DNA from: Allacma fusca
Taxonomy: Eukaryota > Arthropoda > Collembola > Symphypleona > Sminthuridae
Direction of reading: 5' to 3'
DNA: 64,000 nt
Assembly (NCBI GenBank): GCA_947179485.1
Contig: OX359245.1
Coordinates: 27,453,067-27,517,066 of the forward strand
Below the pieces are notes generated by a model. It was not told where the DNA came from. It ran no database searches and saw nothing but the letters and a program-made list of their open reading frames with translations. The translations under genes and the position numbers were made by a program. Below are positions 1-10,925 of the stretch, one piece after another. Positions within the stretch are counted from its first letter, which is position 1, and each line of letters starts with the position of its first letter.

Positions 1-50
1 AAATTGAAAATCTCAGAAAATATGAAGCAAATTTCCCATAGCATCCTTAC

Positions 51-1102
51 CCATGAAATAGACGGAAGCAAAGTTTATGTAAGTGATCAAAAACATTTGG
101 GTGATTTGAATTGTTGTAAGGGACTTTGCAAATCTTCTGGGAATCTTCACCTTCAAAGCCTGCCATAAAAACATTTTAAAATTGAATATTTTGTATAAAT
201 ATTGAAAAAAAGCTTTTCTTTTAGGTTTCTTGGCACCAACTGTACCTTCAAGGCGTAGTAAGAGTACATAATGGAATGGACGAATGTATTGATTACAAAT
301 AAACGTCCCAAGGCATCATAGGCCGCATATCCCAACCAGCACATTAATAAAGTGGTGACATGATGGAACCTGGAAATGGTTCGTAAAAATTAGGTCACGC
401 AACAACAGAACAGTTTTTCGAGTGAATTGGATTTTGAAAGCCCCTTACCAGTGCAACGTTATGAGCTTTTGCTTCCTTAAAACAATAAATGCAGTGTCCC
501 CAAATTCCACAAGTTTGGACAATACGAAAAGAAACCCCCAAAAAGAGGTAGCGTAGTTGTGAGGCGTCCTACAAAAAAAATGTGATGAGTGTTCCCTCGA
601 ATTTAAGTATAGCTTTATTCACTGGCACCTGGCACAATCCCCATTAACTATTTTGTCTCATGCCCGCAATTTTTTTCGATCACTCCTTTCCGTATAAAAT
701 ACGAAGACGACAGATTATCCCCACACAAGAGTATAAAAATAGATTAAATTTAAATGCGAACGCAACACCTTACCCTGAGCAAATAGTATGGTATGTCCCA
801 CTGGGGCGTGAAATCAGATATGCAAGTTCCGGAATTCCCCGTATTGTCGCGATGATGGAAAATATTGCGAGACCCGCATTCCAAAAAAAGAGCGGATATG
901 TCAAAACGTACGCGGGTCTATTTTCCATCCACTTCTGCCCGAAATACACCAGGAATAAGTAGATCCCAATTGATAAGTACATGAAATTCTTATATGCTTC
1001 TATTTGATCAACGGCCCAAGCCACATCGTAGACTTCAAAATCGTACGCAGTAATGTAAGCCGAGTTTTTTTCTATTGCTTTAAGTACTTCGGCCGTCTCC
1101 AT
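51..1102 (-). CDS. elovl6: ELOVL6-like fatty acid elongase, copy 1 (3' end outside window)
   Basis: Condensing enzyme of the ER elongation cycle, adding two carbons from malonyl-CoA to long-chain acyl-CoA. I see four exons: 774-1102, 449-568, 246-369 and 51-159, all with GT-AG borders; the last exon lies beyond position 1. The start is METAEV at 1102. Family signatures are present: [10 protein letters not shown] (the KxxExxD motif), the LHWFHHVTTL histidine box split by intron 2, [14 protein letters not shown], and TTIQITQ. Hydrophobic segments (for example [14 protein letters not shown]) fit the multi-pass ELO fold. Exon lengths 329, 120, 124 and 109 are identical to those of copy 2 at 9078-10925, so the two are tandem duplicates. 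The ELOVL6/ELOVL3 subfamily is inferred from resemblance to vertebrate ELOVL6 in RKQKLI.LHW. Introns are short (205, 79 and 86 nt). Confidence 0.92.
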
Positions 1103-1689
1103 CTTCAAGATTTATAAAATTTGGCGACGGTTTCTAAAACGTATTTACACTTCTAAATTCTGAGATTACAAATAATTTTATGTTTGGAAATGAGTTATTT
1201 CTGGTGACCAAAATCTGCACCTACTCTAGACTGAAAGTAAATTGCAAAAGGAGTAGAAGCTTACTCCTGTTCGAGTTTTTAAATAAACAGTTCGTTGAAA
1301 AGAAATCACTGGAACCTGTTTCCCCTCCACGTTATTTATCGTTTGTGCTTGTACTGAGACATTAATCCATTTTTGTGAAATCAGCAGTATAGGGATGTCA
1401 GTCACTGTCTATGTTAAAATACCGGTCGTATCGGTTAGGGTAGGTGAAAATGAGATAATACTTAGTTTACAAGACTCGTCAAATATTACCACTATAATGT
1501 AAAAAAATCAGTCTCACATCTTTCCCACTGAAACCTGGGAATCTCTGTCGGATTCATTAGCCCCGTTAAGTTACTTTCATAATTTTTACGAGCATTTTAC
1601 GTGACTTCGAGAACGTGGAAGGTTTTTGGAAGAAAGTTAACTTACCATAACGTTTGGATTACTGAGGGGACCGATGCATCGCTTATGAG
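1103..1689. other. Intergenic, upstream of elongase copy 1
   Basis: No gene or repeat recognised. It should hold the 5' UTR and promoter of the minus-strand elongase, but I see no clear TATA element. The short open frame at 1180-1365 has no recognisable content. Confidence 0.5.
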
Positions 1690-2805
1690 CAGAGCTACGT
1701 GCAAGTAGAATTTGAAGTTCAAGTGCGTTTCAAGTCAAGTCAATTGCAGACAATTTTGTAACTTGATACTCGAACATCAAGTTCAAATGAAATTATAATT
1801 TTAACTTGAGTTTTCAAGTTCAAGTTCAACCAAATTCAAGTTAATAATTTATTACTTGATTGAAAAATCAAGTCAAGTTCAAGTACACTGAATGGAAGTA
1901 CTTGAATAAAACTTGAGTATAACTTGAGTTTTTGTCACTGATCATCATCGCACCCCACTAGAAGTAATATTGGGCGTCAATTATCATAATAATGACATCT
2001 TTGCGTTTGTTTTTATTCCAGCGACATTAAAGTCGCTTCCACGAAGCCCTGTGGTCTAGATCGAGAATAATTCTTGTGCCCTGTTTCAATACTTTGAATT
2101 GAATAATTAAAAATTCCGACTTATTGCTTTATAAGGATGTTCTTGATACTCGGGGTTCTTGTTCTATTATAAAAATGAAGTGATTGTTCACTTCACCTGT
2201 TATGAAGCTACGAAGTTTATTATTTATTAAGTTTTATTATTCCATGTAAGAATAATTTTTGCTGATATTAAACATAATGGTGCAGACGAACAAACAACAA
2301 TCTTATAAACCAATGTTGGTTAAGTTGTTCAGCATAATTAACGACTGCAAATATTTATGAATATAACTGATGGTTACACTCAACAGATGAGTGGAACACT
2401 AATGTGAACAAGCCAATAATATGATTGCTAACCTCTTAATAATAGACGTTAGTAATTTAGACTACAATGTTTACAGTTATTTGGTCAAGCATTTTAAACC
2501 CTTTAGCAATTTTAAAGTAATGAATATCATTCTCATTCAGTTTAGTTTATCTTAATTACGACCTAACCATTATCAGCTATAATAATTGTGAACGAAATTT
2601 CTGGTATTGTTTATTCATTTACGAAAAAATACTTGAATGATCAAGTTCAAGTACAAGTTCAAGTTCACGTTCAAGTCAAGTTATGTGCCCAGCTTCAACG
2701 ACAAGTTATGATCAAGTTCACGTTCAATAAAATGAACTTCAAGTTCAAGTCAAGTTCAATTTTAAATCAAGTTGTCTAAAATAACTTGACTTGAACGCAG
2801 CTCTG
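1690..2805. mobile_element. hAT-like non-autonomous element, copy 1
   Basis: The ends are CAGAGCTACG (left) and the inverse of CGCAGCTCTG (right), starting with the CAGNG typical of hAT elements. Flanking 8-mers CTTATGAG (1682-1689) and CTTGTGAG (2806-2813) form an 8-bp target duplication with one mismatch. Both subterminal regions are packed with the 6-mers AAGTTC and ACTTGA in direct and inverted arrangement. No transposase frame is present. Copy 2 at 3144-4691 shares ends and interior, apart from about 395 bp present only in copy 2. Confidence 0.85.
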
Positions 2806-3143
2806 CTTGTGAGTGATAGAAATAGATGTAATTATTGTACGATATTTCGGCCCTAGAACGGCACTATAATGATGATGTAACCGTTTCGGAAAATAAAAAG
2901 TGACACCCCTAGTCAGCAAGAGCCGAAAAATTCTGAGAGTGATCTAATAAAAATATAGGATGTTACTTGGGAATTAAAGGGGTTAAGGGAAGAAAGACAG
3001 GCAGTAGGAAGCTGTACACGCGTTTAAAAAAAACTAGTACTCTCGAATGTTAGAATGCTGGCGTCATAAATCCAATGAGTGGCTTTCAGATTATAGGAAA
3101 TTCCAATCCTGGACTGGCTCAAGCCATATATATATGTATGTAG

Positions 3144-4691
3144 CAGAGCTGCGTTCAAGTTCAAGTACAACTTGAATAGTTCAAGTGCGTATCAAGTTCA
3201 AGTCAAGTCAAGTGCAGACAATTTTGTAACTTGAAACTTGAACATCAAGTTCAAGTGAACTTATAATTTTAACTTGAATTTTCAAGTTCAAGTTCGATCA
3301 AGTCCAAGTTAATAATTTATTACTTGATTTCAAAATCAAGTCAAGTTCAAGTACACTGAATGGAAGTACTTGAATAAAACTTGAGTATAACTTGAATTTT
3401 TGTTAATGAAATCAAGCTTATCTCCTGCATCCAACTAAAAATAATATTGGGCGTCAATCATTATAATAATGACATCTTTGTTTGTTTTTATTCCACCGAC
3501 ATAAAAATTCTCCTCCACGATGCCCAGTGGTCCACATCGAGAATAATTCTGGTTTCCTGTTTGCATACTTTGAATAATTAAAAGTTCTGGCTTATTATTT
3601 TATGAGGATGTTCTTGATTGAGGATCTTGTTCCATTATAAAAATGAAGTTATTGTTCTCTTCACCTGTTCTGAAGCTAAGAAGAAGTTTAGGAGCAATTT
3701 ATTCCCTGCGTTGAGTCCTGACGTCATGCGTTGAAAGTGGAGAAAATAAAGTATATTTCTTAAAATTCCGTGGAGCACGGAACGAAGTTTAAATGTCGAA
3801 TGCAAAAAAACCTCTATATTTTATAATGTGTGACGATACTCTGGAAATGAGAAGGAACTTCAATGTTTCACTCCATGAGTTTGAGAATGGTGGATTCCGA
3901 TTCGGTAAAGACTCTTCCTTTCTGAGGGATTTCTTATCAGCGCGTTTGCTTTTGAATACAGTGCATGTAATACATGACGTCACCCTCAAGGGTGAGTCCA
4001 TCATATACGTAAATGATGACAAGGAATGACAAAGCATTGGGTGGGTGACAAAAAGACTGAAAAAACATTACATCATTTGTGGCACACCCCTAATATTAAG
4101 CATCAGATGAACAGCAAACAATCTTATAAATCAATATTGGTTAAGCAAAATTAACGACGACAAATATTCATGAATATAACTGCTGGTTACACTCACCAGC
4201 TTAGTGCAACACTAATGTTAACAGGCCAATAATACGATTGCTACCCTCTAAATTGTGGACATTAGTAAATTAGAACACAATGTCTGCAATTATTTGATCA
4301 AATATTTTAAACTTTCTAGCAATTTTAAAGTAAAGAATATCATCCGCATGCCGTTTAGTTTATCCTAATTACGGCCTAACCATTATCAGCTATAACAATT
4401 GTGAACAAAATTTCAAGCATTGTTTATTCATGCACAAAAAAATACTTGAACAATCAAGTTCAAGTGCAAGTTCACGTTCAAGTCAAGTTATGTATGCAAC
4501 TTGAACGTCAAGTTATTATCAAGTTCAAGTTCTATACAATGTACTTGAAAAGCATGTACTTGAATACTCAAGTTGCTTGAAAAACTTGATTCATCAAGTA
4601 CAAGTACGGATACCTTGTTTAGAAATTTTTTCAAGTTCAAGTCAAGTTCAAGTCAAGTTGTCTAAAATAACTTGACTTGAACGCAGCTCTG
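3144..4691. mobile_element. hAT-like non-autonomous element, copy 2
   Basis: Same family as copy 1. The ends CAGAGCTGCG and CGCAGCTCTG are perfect inverted repeats, flanked by a perfect 8-bp duplication GTATGTAG (3136-3143 and 4692-4699), the hallmark of hAT insertion. Subterminal ACTTGA/TCAAGT repeats are dense at both ends and may be transposase binding sites. A block at about 3693-4092 is absent from copy 1 and holds a short open frame. The intact duplication suggests this copy is younger than copy 1. Confidence 0.9.
3793..4029 (+). CDS. Small ORF (78 aa) carried inside hAT-like copy 2
   Basis: The frame starts at an ATG at 3793 and reads MSNAKKPLYFIMCDDTLEMR at its N-terminus. It lies wholly within the block that distinguishes copy 2 from copy 1. 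I do not recognise it. The C-terminal part, with RDFLSARLLL followed by HDVTLKGESIIYV, faintly recalls the last strands of MATH/TRAF domains, but this is only an impression. It could be captured host coding sequence, the remains of a longer element ORF, or chance. A substantial frame overlaps it on the other strand (3789-4037), which argues for caution. Confidence 0.25.
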   Translation: MSNAKKPLYFIMCDDTLEMRRNFNVSLHEFENGGFRFGKDSSFLRDFLSARLLLNTVHVIHDVTLKGESIIYVNDDKE

Positions 4692-4699
4692 GTATGTAG

Positions 4700-5959
4700 T
4701 AAGCAATGAAACGGCATACGTCATACTAATCGAAGCTATGCAATTTTAAATTTGCGTCCATACTAAAATAGTAATTCATTGTCTTCTGTCCCAGAAACCA
4801 GATTTACTGGAAATCGTGTGAGCGGCAGGAGTAAAAACTCCATATGAGCTCTGCAACATCTTGGGAAAAGAGCCAGACTTGGAAAAATATAATTAATCTC
4901 TTAAAGAAGCCTCGAGATATGTGCATCACTTGCCACAAAAGAAATTACACTCCTGGGTTCCAGAATTTCCGATGACTGGGGAAACTTTCAAATTCTCCCA
5001 TGATTTCGCCCTTATTATGGAACTCAAGCTTATTTCATATAATTATCTGGAATAACGCTCGTGGCAATTAAATATAATTAATACAGTGACATGATATGAC
5101 TTTATATACTTACTTGAGTACTACAAGCGGCTCAATGGCAAATGAACATAATGTTTCGTATTAATTACCATTAATTTATTATACCCTAGGCAAGACTTGT
5201 CAACAACATAATTAGCTGGGTTTCATACCTCACAGCACTGGACCTTTATAAAAATGGTGAGTTCTATTAATTACTATAGTTAAGGTAGGGGCTAACGAGT
5301 ATTTGCGTTGGAAAATAGAGTTGTAAAAAGGATGAAAATCTGAGAGAGAGTCAGTCTGTGAATTGGTTTGAACCCCCTCTCTACTTTTCTTTAAAAGGAC
5401 TACTAAACGTACTGCATAGTTTCCGAGCAAAACTTCCAGATTCCCTCAATAATAGATTCAATTTATTTTCACCCAGTTCATTCAACCGCTCATTACACTA
5501 CAGATGAATCACGTCTACTCTGATCGTGGGTCCAAATTAACAAGGTCATCGCTAATGAACACCTTGAGGTCTCAAATACACAATAATGTAAGCCCAAATG
5601 CCCTAATCTAGCTCTTCCTAGTAATATTACAGTGTTAAATCGGGGGATCGTTCCCTTTAAAGAATAAATTGAAGGAGTATAATAATATTATTATAATTTT
5701 ATATATTAATCGCTTCGAATAATAATAATTATTATTATTCGAATCGATGCAGCCATTTTCTGTGTTTTGTCAGAAATGGGCAATGTTGGGTTTTAATTTT
5801 TTTTTAAATTAGACCTGGCTTTAAATTAGGCTTTGATATAAAGTGTTCTTCGTTACAGCACCTCGCTCTAATTTTAAGGATCATTTCACACATTTAAAAA
5901 ATTTGTAAGAATTACATATTAGTTTCTAATTGTTCTTAGTTTGGTCAGCATGTATCCAG
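4700..5959. other. Intergenic, no gene; contains a 30-bp perfect palindrome
   Basis: No coding signal that I can support. Positions 5714-5743 form a perfect palindrome built on TTCGAA flanking an AAT/ATT core. The sequence just before it (5680-5710) is AT-rich and simple. Confidence 0.6.
5714..5743. repeat. Perfect 30-bp palindrome
   Basis: TTCGAATAATAATA is followed directly by its exact reverse complement, making a potential cruciform with no spacer. It probably arose from an AAT microsatellite but is symmetric to the base. Confidence 0.85.
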
Positions 5960-6640
5960 GATATCCTCAACGATTTTGTAGGAGTCTCCAGGGATTGCTC
6001 CTCCCATACGTAGATCTATGAGGGCGGGTGTTCCATCGATGCTGTATAGCAGAATTTAGTGAAACGATTATTTCACATGTTTTGTATTTGGAATTTCCGT
6101 AAGAGCTGAATTGCGGACATCTTCCGATTAAGTGAGTTGTCCGCATCGTTTGCCCTTCTATTTGGAGAAGATTATCCTCTATCTTGACGATAAATGGCTC
6201 GAAATTTTCATTGGACAGCAGCACCTCCTTTGGAAGAAGTTTTCGAAGCCATTCATAAAAATATTAAATAGGAGCGGTGAGCGTGGCTCCCTCTGCAGTA
6301 GCCCGAAAGTAATTCGGATCTTCTGCGAAAACTTGTTATTTATTCGGTAACCGTCCTTCCTTTTGCTTGTAGATCGCCGAGAGTGTCCTGCTCATTTGAG
6401 TCCTAACTCCCATCCTGAAGAGAGGCCTGTTCATAGTCCGCAAAGACGACGTATTGGGGCTCATTTCTTCGTTGTCTAGCTTCCCCTTTCTAGCATTACA
6501 ATTTCGACCTAGCCCCAGATGCCCCGGAAATTCCTTCCAGAATTCGTTTACATACTTCAGGAACAGCGGCAGTGATACAATTGGTTCCCGGGGTTTTACC
6601 AATCACAAGTTGCTTTCTGTCCTCCTTACATTCAACCATG
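5960..6640 (-). pseudogene. LINE (non-LTR retrotransposon) reverse transcriptase fossil
   Basis: Read on the minus strand, fragments of a reverse transcriptase are visible in shifting frames. YVVFADYEQAS near 6450 matches motif A of LINE RTs (FxDFEKAFD-like). ITFGLLQREPRSPLLFNIFM near 6270-6330 matches motif B (GVLQGxPLSPxLF). The frame changes between these motifs and stops are frequent, so the piece is dead. No endonuclease or poly-A end is recognisable, and the clade cannot be settled. Confidence 0.7.
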
Positions 6641-6764
6641 GAAATTGGTTTGTCAAAGGTGGGATGTCAGCACTCTTGGAGAGCGGTTCCAGCCCAAACT
6701 TAGATTATCCTAGTAATTTCTTGAAGTGCGTTGTGCATATTTGTTCCTGAATGTAACTTTAACT

Positions 6765-7105
6765 CCGGGGCCTGTCAGGAGTGTCGGAATTTTGTAAAAG
6801 TCCATGGAAGATCATTTCCAATTTTTCCTGGTCAATTTTTTGTCCATGCATGGAGGCCCTCAATGGAGGATTTCAAAAATTCCTGCTGAAAAATGGTCAA
6901 AGTTTTCAAAATCCCTATTGGCAAAAATAATTTTCTGCAAGAAGTAAAATCCTCGCCAAATAAGGTGAAATAAAATGTAAAAATCCCTGTTTGTATAAAA
7001 CATTTCCCTGAAACAGGTCAACAAATTCGAATATCCCTGCGAGGAAAAGGTAAACGAACTTAAAAATCCCTGTTCACAAAAATTAATCCTTTATCTTTGA
7101 GGTTT
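6765..7105. repeat. Dispersed repeat, copy 1 (inverted relative to copy 2)
   Basis: The reverse complement of this stretch aligns over most of its length with 9995-10375. Shared words include GTGAACAGGGATTTT, TTCAGGGAAATGTTTTAT and TTCACCTTATTTG. The recurring CAGGGAT/AGGGAAA words suggest an element with internal subrepeats. No coding capacity. Confidence 0.7.
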
Positions 7106-7205
7106 TTCTTCTGAATAGGCATTACAGTGTCTGTATCCGACAAAATTTCCGTTTAACTTTCCGCTAGCTCAAGTTTATGAATATATTTTGAGGATAGGTT
7201 CCTGG

Positions 7206-8280
7206 CAGGCGCGTAGCCAGGTATTGGCCAAGGGGGGGGGGCAACATTAATTAGAACGTACATATGTAAACTGACACATTCTATGGGAAATCCAATTCAC
7301 GAATGTAAAACTCATCAAATTTTGCAAACTGAATTTCAGATTTTAAAATTCTCCACGTTTTACGATTCCATCAAATTTGAATAATTTTGGACCAGATTTT
7401 TAATTGGGGTTGATCCGATTTCGGAGAAACCTGGGTTCGCTTCTATCGTTTCAGGTGGTGCTTAACCTACTGTTCCTGTGACACACGTCTTTGCTTCGAA
7501 AAGAAACTGCGGATATCAGACGTGCTTGACCTTTTCATAATGAAGAATTAAATACAATTCACTAATTTAATAACTCTATCCAGCTTAAAAATTCCCTCGA
7601 AGCGATGCGTGTAAGTTACAGCAGCTAAAAGCTTTTAATATGAAAATATTTAAAGCCGCTGTTACGATACTTTTGTTGCCGTTGAAGGTTGAAGTCAAAT
7701 CGACGAGGCAAAGGTCAAAGTGAAATTGGGATTTCGCAATGCATTCAAATCACCCGCTAAGCAAGGATGAACACAATAAAAATATACTCTAGAATCACCC
7801 AAAACGTCTCTTTATTGAATGGTTTATTACCCACGGCTTCTTCCCGTCAAAACTTGACCCATCCATACTCGCGAAAATCGTATCGAAATGCTATTCCATT
7901 TCAATAGAAATTTATTGATCTAGAAATCCTTTGCTCTCGCAATGGACAACATTGCGATACGATTTTCGCGCATATGGATGGGTCAATTAATGACGGGAGG
8001 AGCCGTGGGTAATAAATCATTCACACGAAACATGCAAACTTCATGGGTGATTCTAGAGTTATGCTGTTTATATACAGATATTTACATGGAATACTGCATA
8101 TGTTGAGTTTCGAAGTGATTTTTTTACAAATAAAAAAAATTGTACTGTCAAATCACTAAAAAGGTTTGCATGTCTCGGTATGGACTGATTTATTTTTAAC
8201 TTTTTGAGTGATTTGAGAGTATTTAATTTCGAATGGGGGGCGCAATTGTCCCCTTTGCCCCCCCCTTGGCTACGCGCCTG
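7206..8280. mobile_element. hAT-like non-autonomous element with G-run ends
   Basis: Inverted ends CAGGCGCGTAGCCAGG (left) and its near complement CTTGGCTACGCGCCTG (right), each followed inward by a run of G or C. A perfect 8-bp target duplication GTTCCTGG flanks it at 7198-7205 and 8281-8288. CAG ends plus an 8-bp duplication fit the hAT superfamily. No transposase frame. A second foldback element is nested inside at about 7786-8059. Confidence 0.85.
7786..8059. mobile_element. Nested foldback miniature element
   Basis: ACTCTAGAATCACCC at 7786 pairs with GGGTGATTCTAGAGT ending at 8059. Pairing continues inward through TTATTACCCACGGC, GACCCATCCATA and CGAAAATCGTATCG and their complements, with a few gaps. 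The whole unit could fold into one long hairpin. It lies inside the larger element at 7206-8280, giving a relative age order: outer first, inner later. Confidence 0.75.
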
Positions 8281-8288
8281 GTTCCTGG

Positions 8289-9077
8289 TAAAGCCGAGAG
8301 TTTTCCTGAATAGTGCCACCGATTAAGCGGAGGATAGGTTGGCGATCTTCCGCTTCGAAATTGAGTTGCACATGTTATTTATTCTCTAGTTAAATTCACC
8401 TTAAATGTACACCAGCATTTCCAACAATGTTAAACTTTCGAGTATCTCCCAAATTACCTTTGATTTACTCAAGACAGGATTTATATACACGAAGCCCACA
8501 ACCAACTTTGCACTTGATTTTAAATCCTGGAATTAAATAATTACTCACGATCATGACTTGCTCAAAATTCTTCCTACTTGAAACTTGATCTTCAGATAAA
8601 TAACACCCAAACCCCGCTGGGTCTACATTCCATGGGACATTTTATCGCTGGACTAACGACAAAATCTTTGAAAGTGTCCGGCAATTGTATGGCACTCTTA
8701 GACAAATAAGTTGGATTAGAAACAAAACGTGTGTTCCGTTGGGTCTAGTTGCAAGAATATATCCTAATCCCTGGCGTTCAGAAACAGAATACTTACGCAC
8801 AGTCCGATGCATCTATAACTATGCTAGGAGGTAATTAACTAATAAACCCCATTGGAATGAAGGACCGATCTATTTAAAGATCCACAAATGAACTAAAGCC
8901 TCAAAATATGCTGGTTCTTCTACCAACTTCCAATGTGAAATGCCAATTTACTGAAGTACTTCGGTAAGCACAAACTGTAAAACAATGATTCAACGGCATA
9001 GTTGATCCGATATATTTTTAAAATTGATTTTTGAAGACAGATTGGATCCATGCACGTCTCAAACGGAAACTTTGACA
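8289..9077. other. Intergenic, 3' of elongase copy 2
   Basis: Contains the presumed 3' UTR of the minus-strand elongase copy 2. No other gene or repeat recognised. Confidence 0.5.
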
Positions 9078-10925
9078 CTACTCGGGTTTTCTTTTCGGAG
9101 CGCTTCGACGCATGTACGCTTCGCGGAAGAATTGAATGAACAAGTAGGCGAAGATCGGAATGATAATCCCGGACAGGTAAACCATATTAGCGCTCCTCTT
9201 GCACGGCCGTCCTAAAGCTGGAATTTTAAAATTCATTTATGATTTTAAATTACCCAGTCGATACAGAAAAGGAGAACGTTTCCATCTGGAATATACAACT
9301 CATTCAACTGGACCAACGAAAGTACGAAAATTTTGAAAATTCCCATTACCCATGAAATACACGGAGGCCAAGTTGATGTAAATGATCATAAACATCTGGG
9401 TGATTTGAATGGTTGTCAGTGCCTTTGCAAATGTCTTGGGGATTTTGACTTTCAAAGCCTGCAAATCCAAAGAATTATTTATTACTAAATTCCAGCAAAA
9501 GCATTCAGAATCAAAAATACTTCATGTATGAGGGCTTTGAGCAATAAACACCTTCAAGGCATAGTACGAATACATGAGGGAATGGACGAATGTGTTGATT
9601 ACGAAAATCCGCCCCAGGGCATCAAAGTATTCAAAACCGATCCATGACATTAATAAAGTTGTGACGTGATGAAACCTGAAAAACAAGAAAAAACTCAAGC
9701 AATTCTGCAAAATAGCATTTCAATTTTTTATTATGTATCTACGTACAGGTTGACTTACCAATGCAAAGTTATGAGCTTCTGTTTCCGTAAAACAATGAAA
9801 GCAGTGTCACCAAATTCCACAAGTTTAGACAGAAGGAAAAGCATTATCCAGAACGAGGTAGCATAGTTGTGAGGGGTTCTGTGTACAAACAAGGCCCGTT
9901 AATGGTACGACAATTAGAAATTCATTCATTTTCTAAATTTCCTTAAATTTCTAAAAATAATACTACTCTTGTAAGGAATAATAGTCAGAAGGGACGCATT
10001 ATAAGGTGGCAGGGTTCGGAATTTTGTGGAAACACCTGACAGGGAAAATCTCAAAGGGAAAGGATAATTTTTTGTGAACAGGGATTTTAAAATGAGTACT
10101 ATTTTTGGCAAGGATTTTCAAATTTGTTTGAAAATGTATTTCAGGGAAATGTTTTATTCAAACGGGGTATTTTTACATTGGTTCACCTTATTTGACAAGG
10201 ATTTGACTGCTTCTGTGAAAATTATTTTTTGCAATAGGATTTTGAAAATAATGTTAACATTTTTTCAGCAGGGATTTTTGAAATCGTTGAGGAACTCTCT
10301 AAAGGTATATAAGATTCAGCAAGGAAATTCATAAATGATCTTTCAGGGAAATTTATAAAAATCCGACCCATGTAAATATGTAGGTCGGGTGTTCCAAATA
10401 GGGGAATTTATTTAGGACAAAAATTTGATTGGAATTTAAAAATAACAGATTTAAAAAAAAACTTTAACTGCACTTTGAAATGTTTAGCAAAATTTTGTAA
10501 CAATTATTAGAATTCCCTCCCTCAGGAAATAAATTTAAGAGGAAAGATCATTATTATATGTACAAAAATAAATGCAAATGAATTTAGTCCCCTCACCCTG
10601 AGCAAATGAAGTGGTAAGTTCCCTCCTCCCTCGAGATCAAATAAAGCATTTCCGGGGCCCCCCGTATCGTCGATATAATGGAAAAAATGGCAAGGCCTAA
10701 ATTCCAAAGGAACAAGGGATATTTTAAAACGAAGGCGGGTCTATTCGCCATCCATTTCTGGCCGAAGTACACCAGGAATAAGTAGACCGCAATGGATAAA
10801 TACATGTAATTTCTATATGCAATAGTCTGATCCACAACCCAGGCCACATCGTAGAATTCAAAATCATAGGCCTCAATGAACGTCGAGTTCATCTCCATTG
10901 CCTGGATAACCTCTGCCGTCTCCAT
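9078..10925 (-). CDS. elovl6: ELOVL6-like fatty acid elongase, copy 2 (complete)
   Basis: ER-membrane 3-ketoacyl-CoA synthase of the ELOVL6 type. Five exons: 10597-10925, 9759-9878, 9552-9675, 9350-9458 and 9078-9211. All have GT-AG borders and sum to 816 nt, i.e. 271 codons plus a TAG stop, the normal ELO length. Signatures: [20 protein letters not shown] (HxxHH box across the exon 2/3 junction), [14 protein letters not shown] and TTIQITQ. Several hydrophobic spans are visible, including [14 protein letters not shown] and [17 protein letters not shown]. The C-terminus ends KRKPE, which fits a KxKxx ER-retrieval signal. Start METAEV at 10925 matches copy 1. Intron 1 (718 nt) carries a dispersed repeat at 9995-10375; the other introns are 83-138 nt. 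Confidence 0.95.
9995..10375. repeat. Dispersed repeat, copy 2, in elongase intron 1
   Basis: Inverted counterpart of 6765-7105. The outer edges TCGGAATTTTGTGG near 10017 and TTTATAAAAATCCGAC near 10355 are rough inverted repeats of each other, which suggests a non-autonomous DNA element. It accounts for the much longer intron 1 compared with elongase copy 1. Confidence 0.65.
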
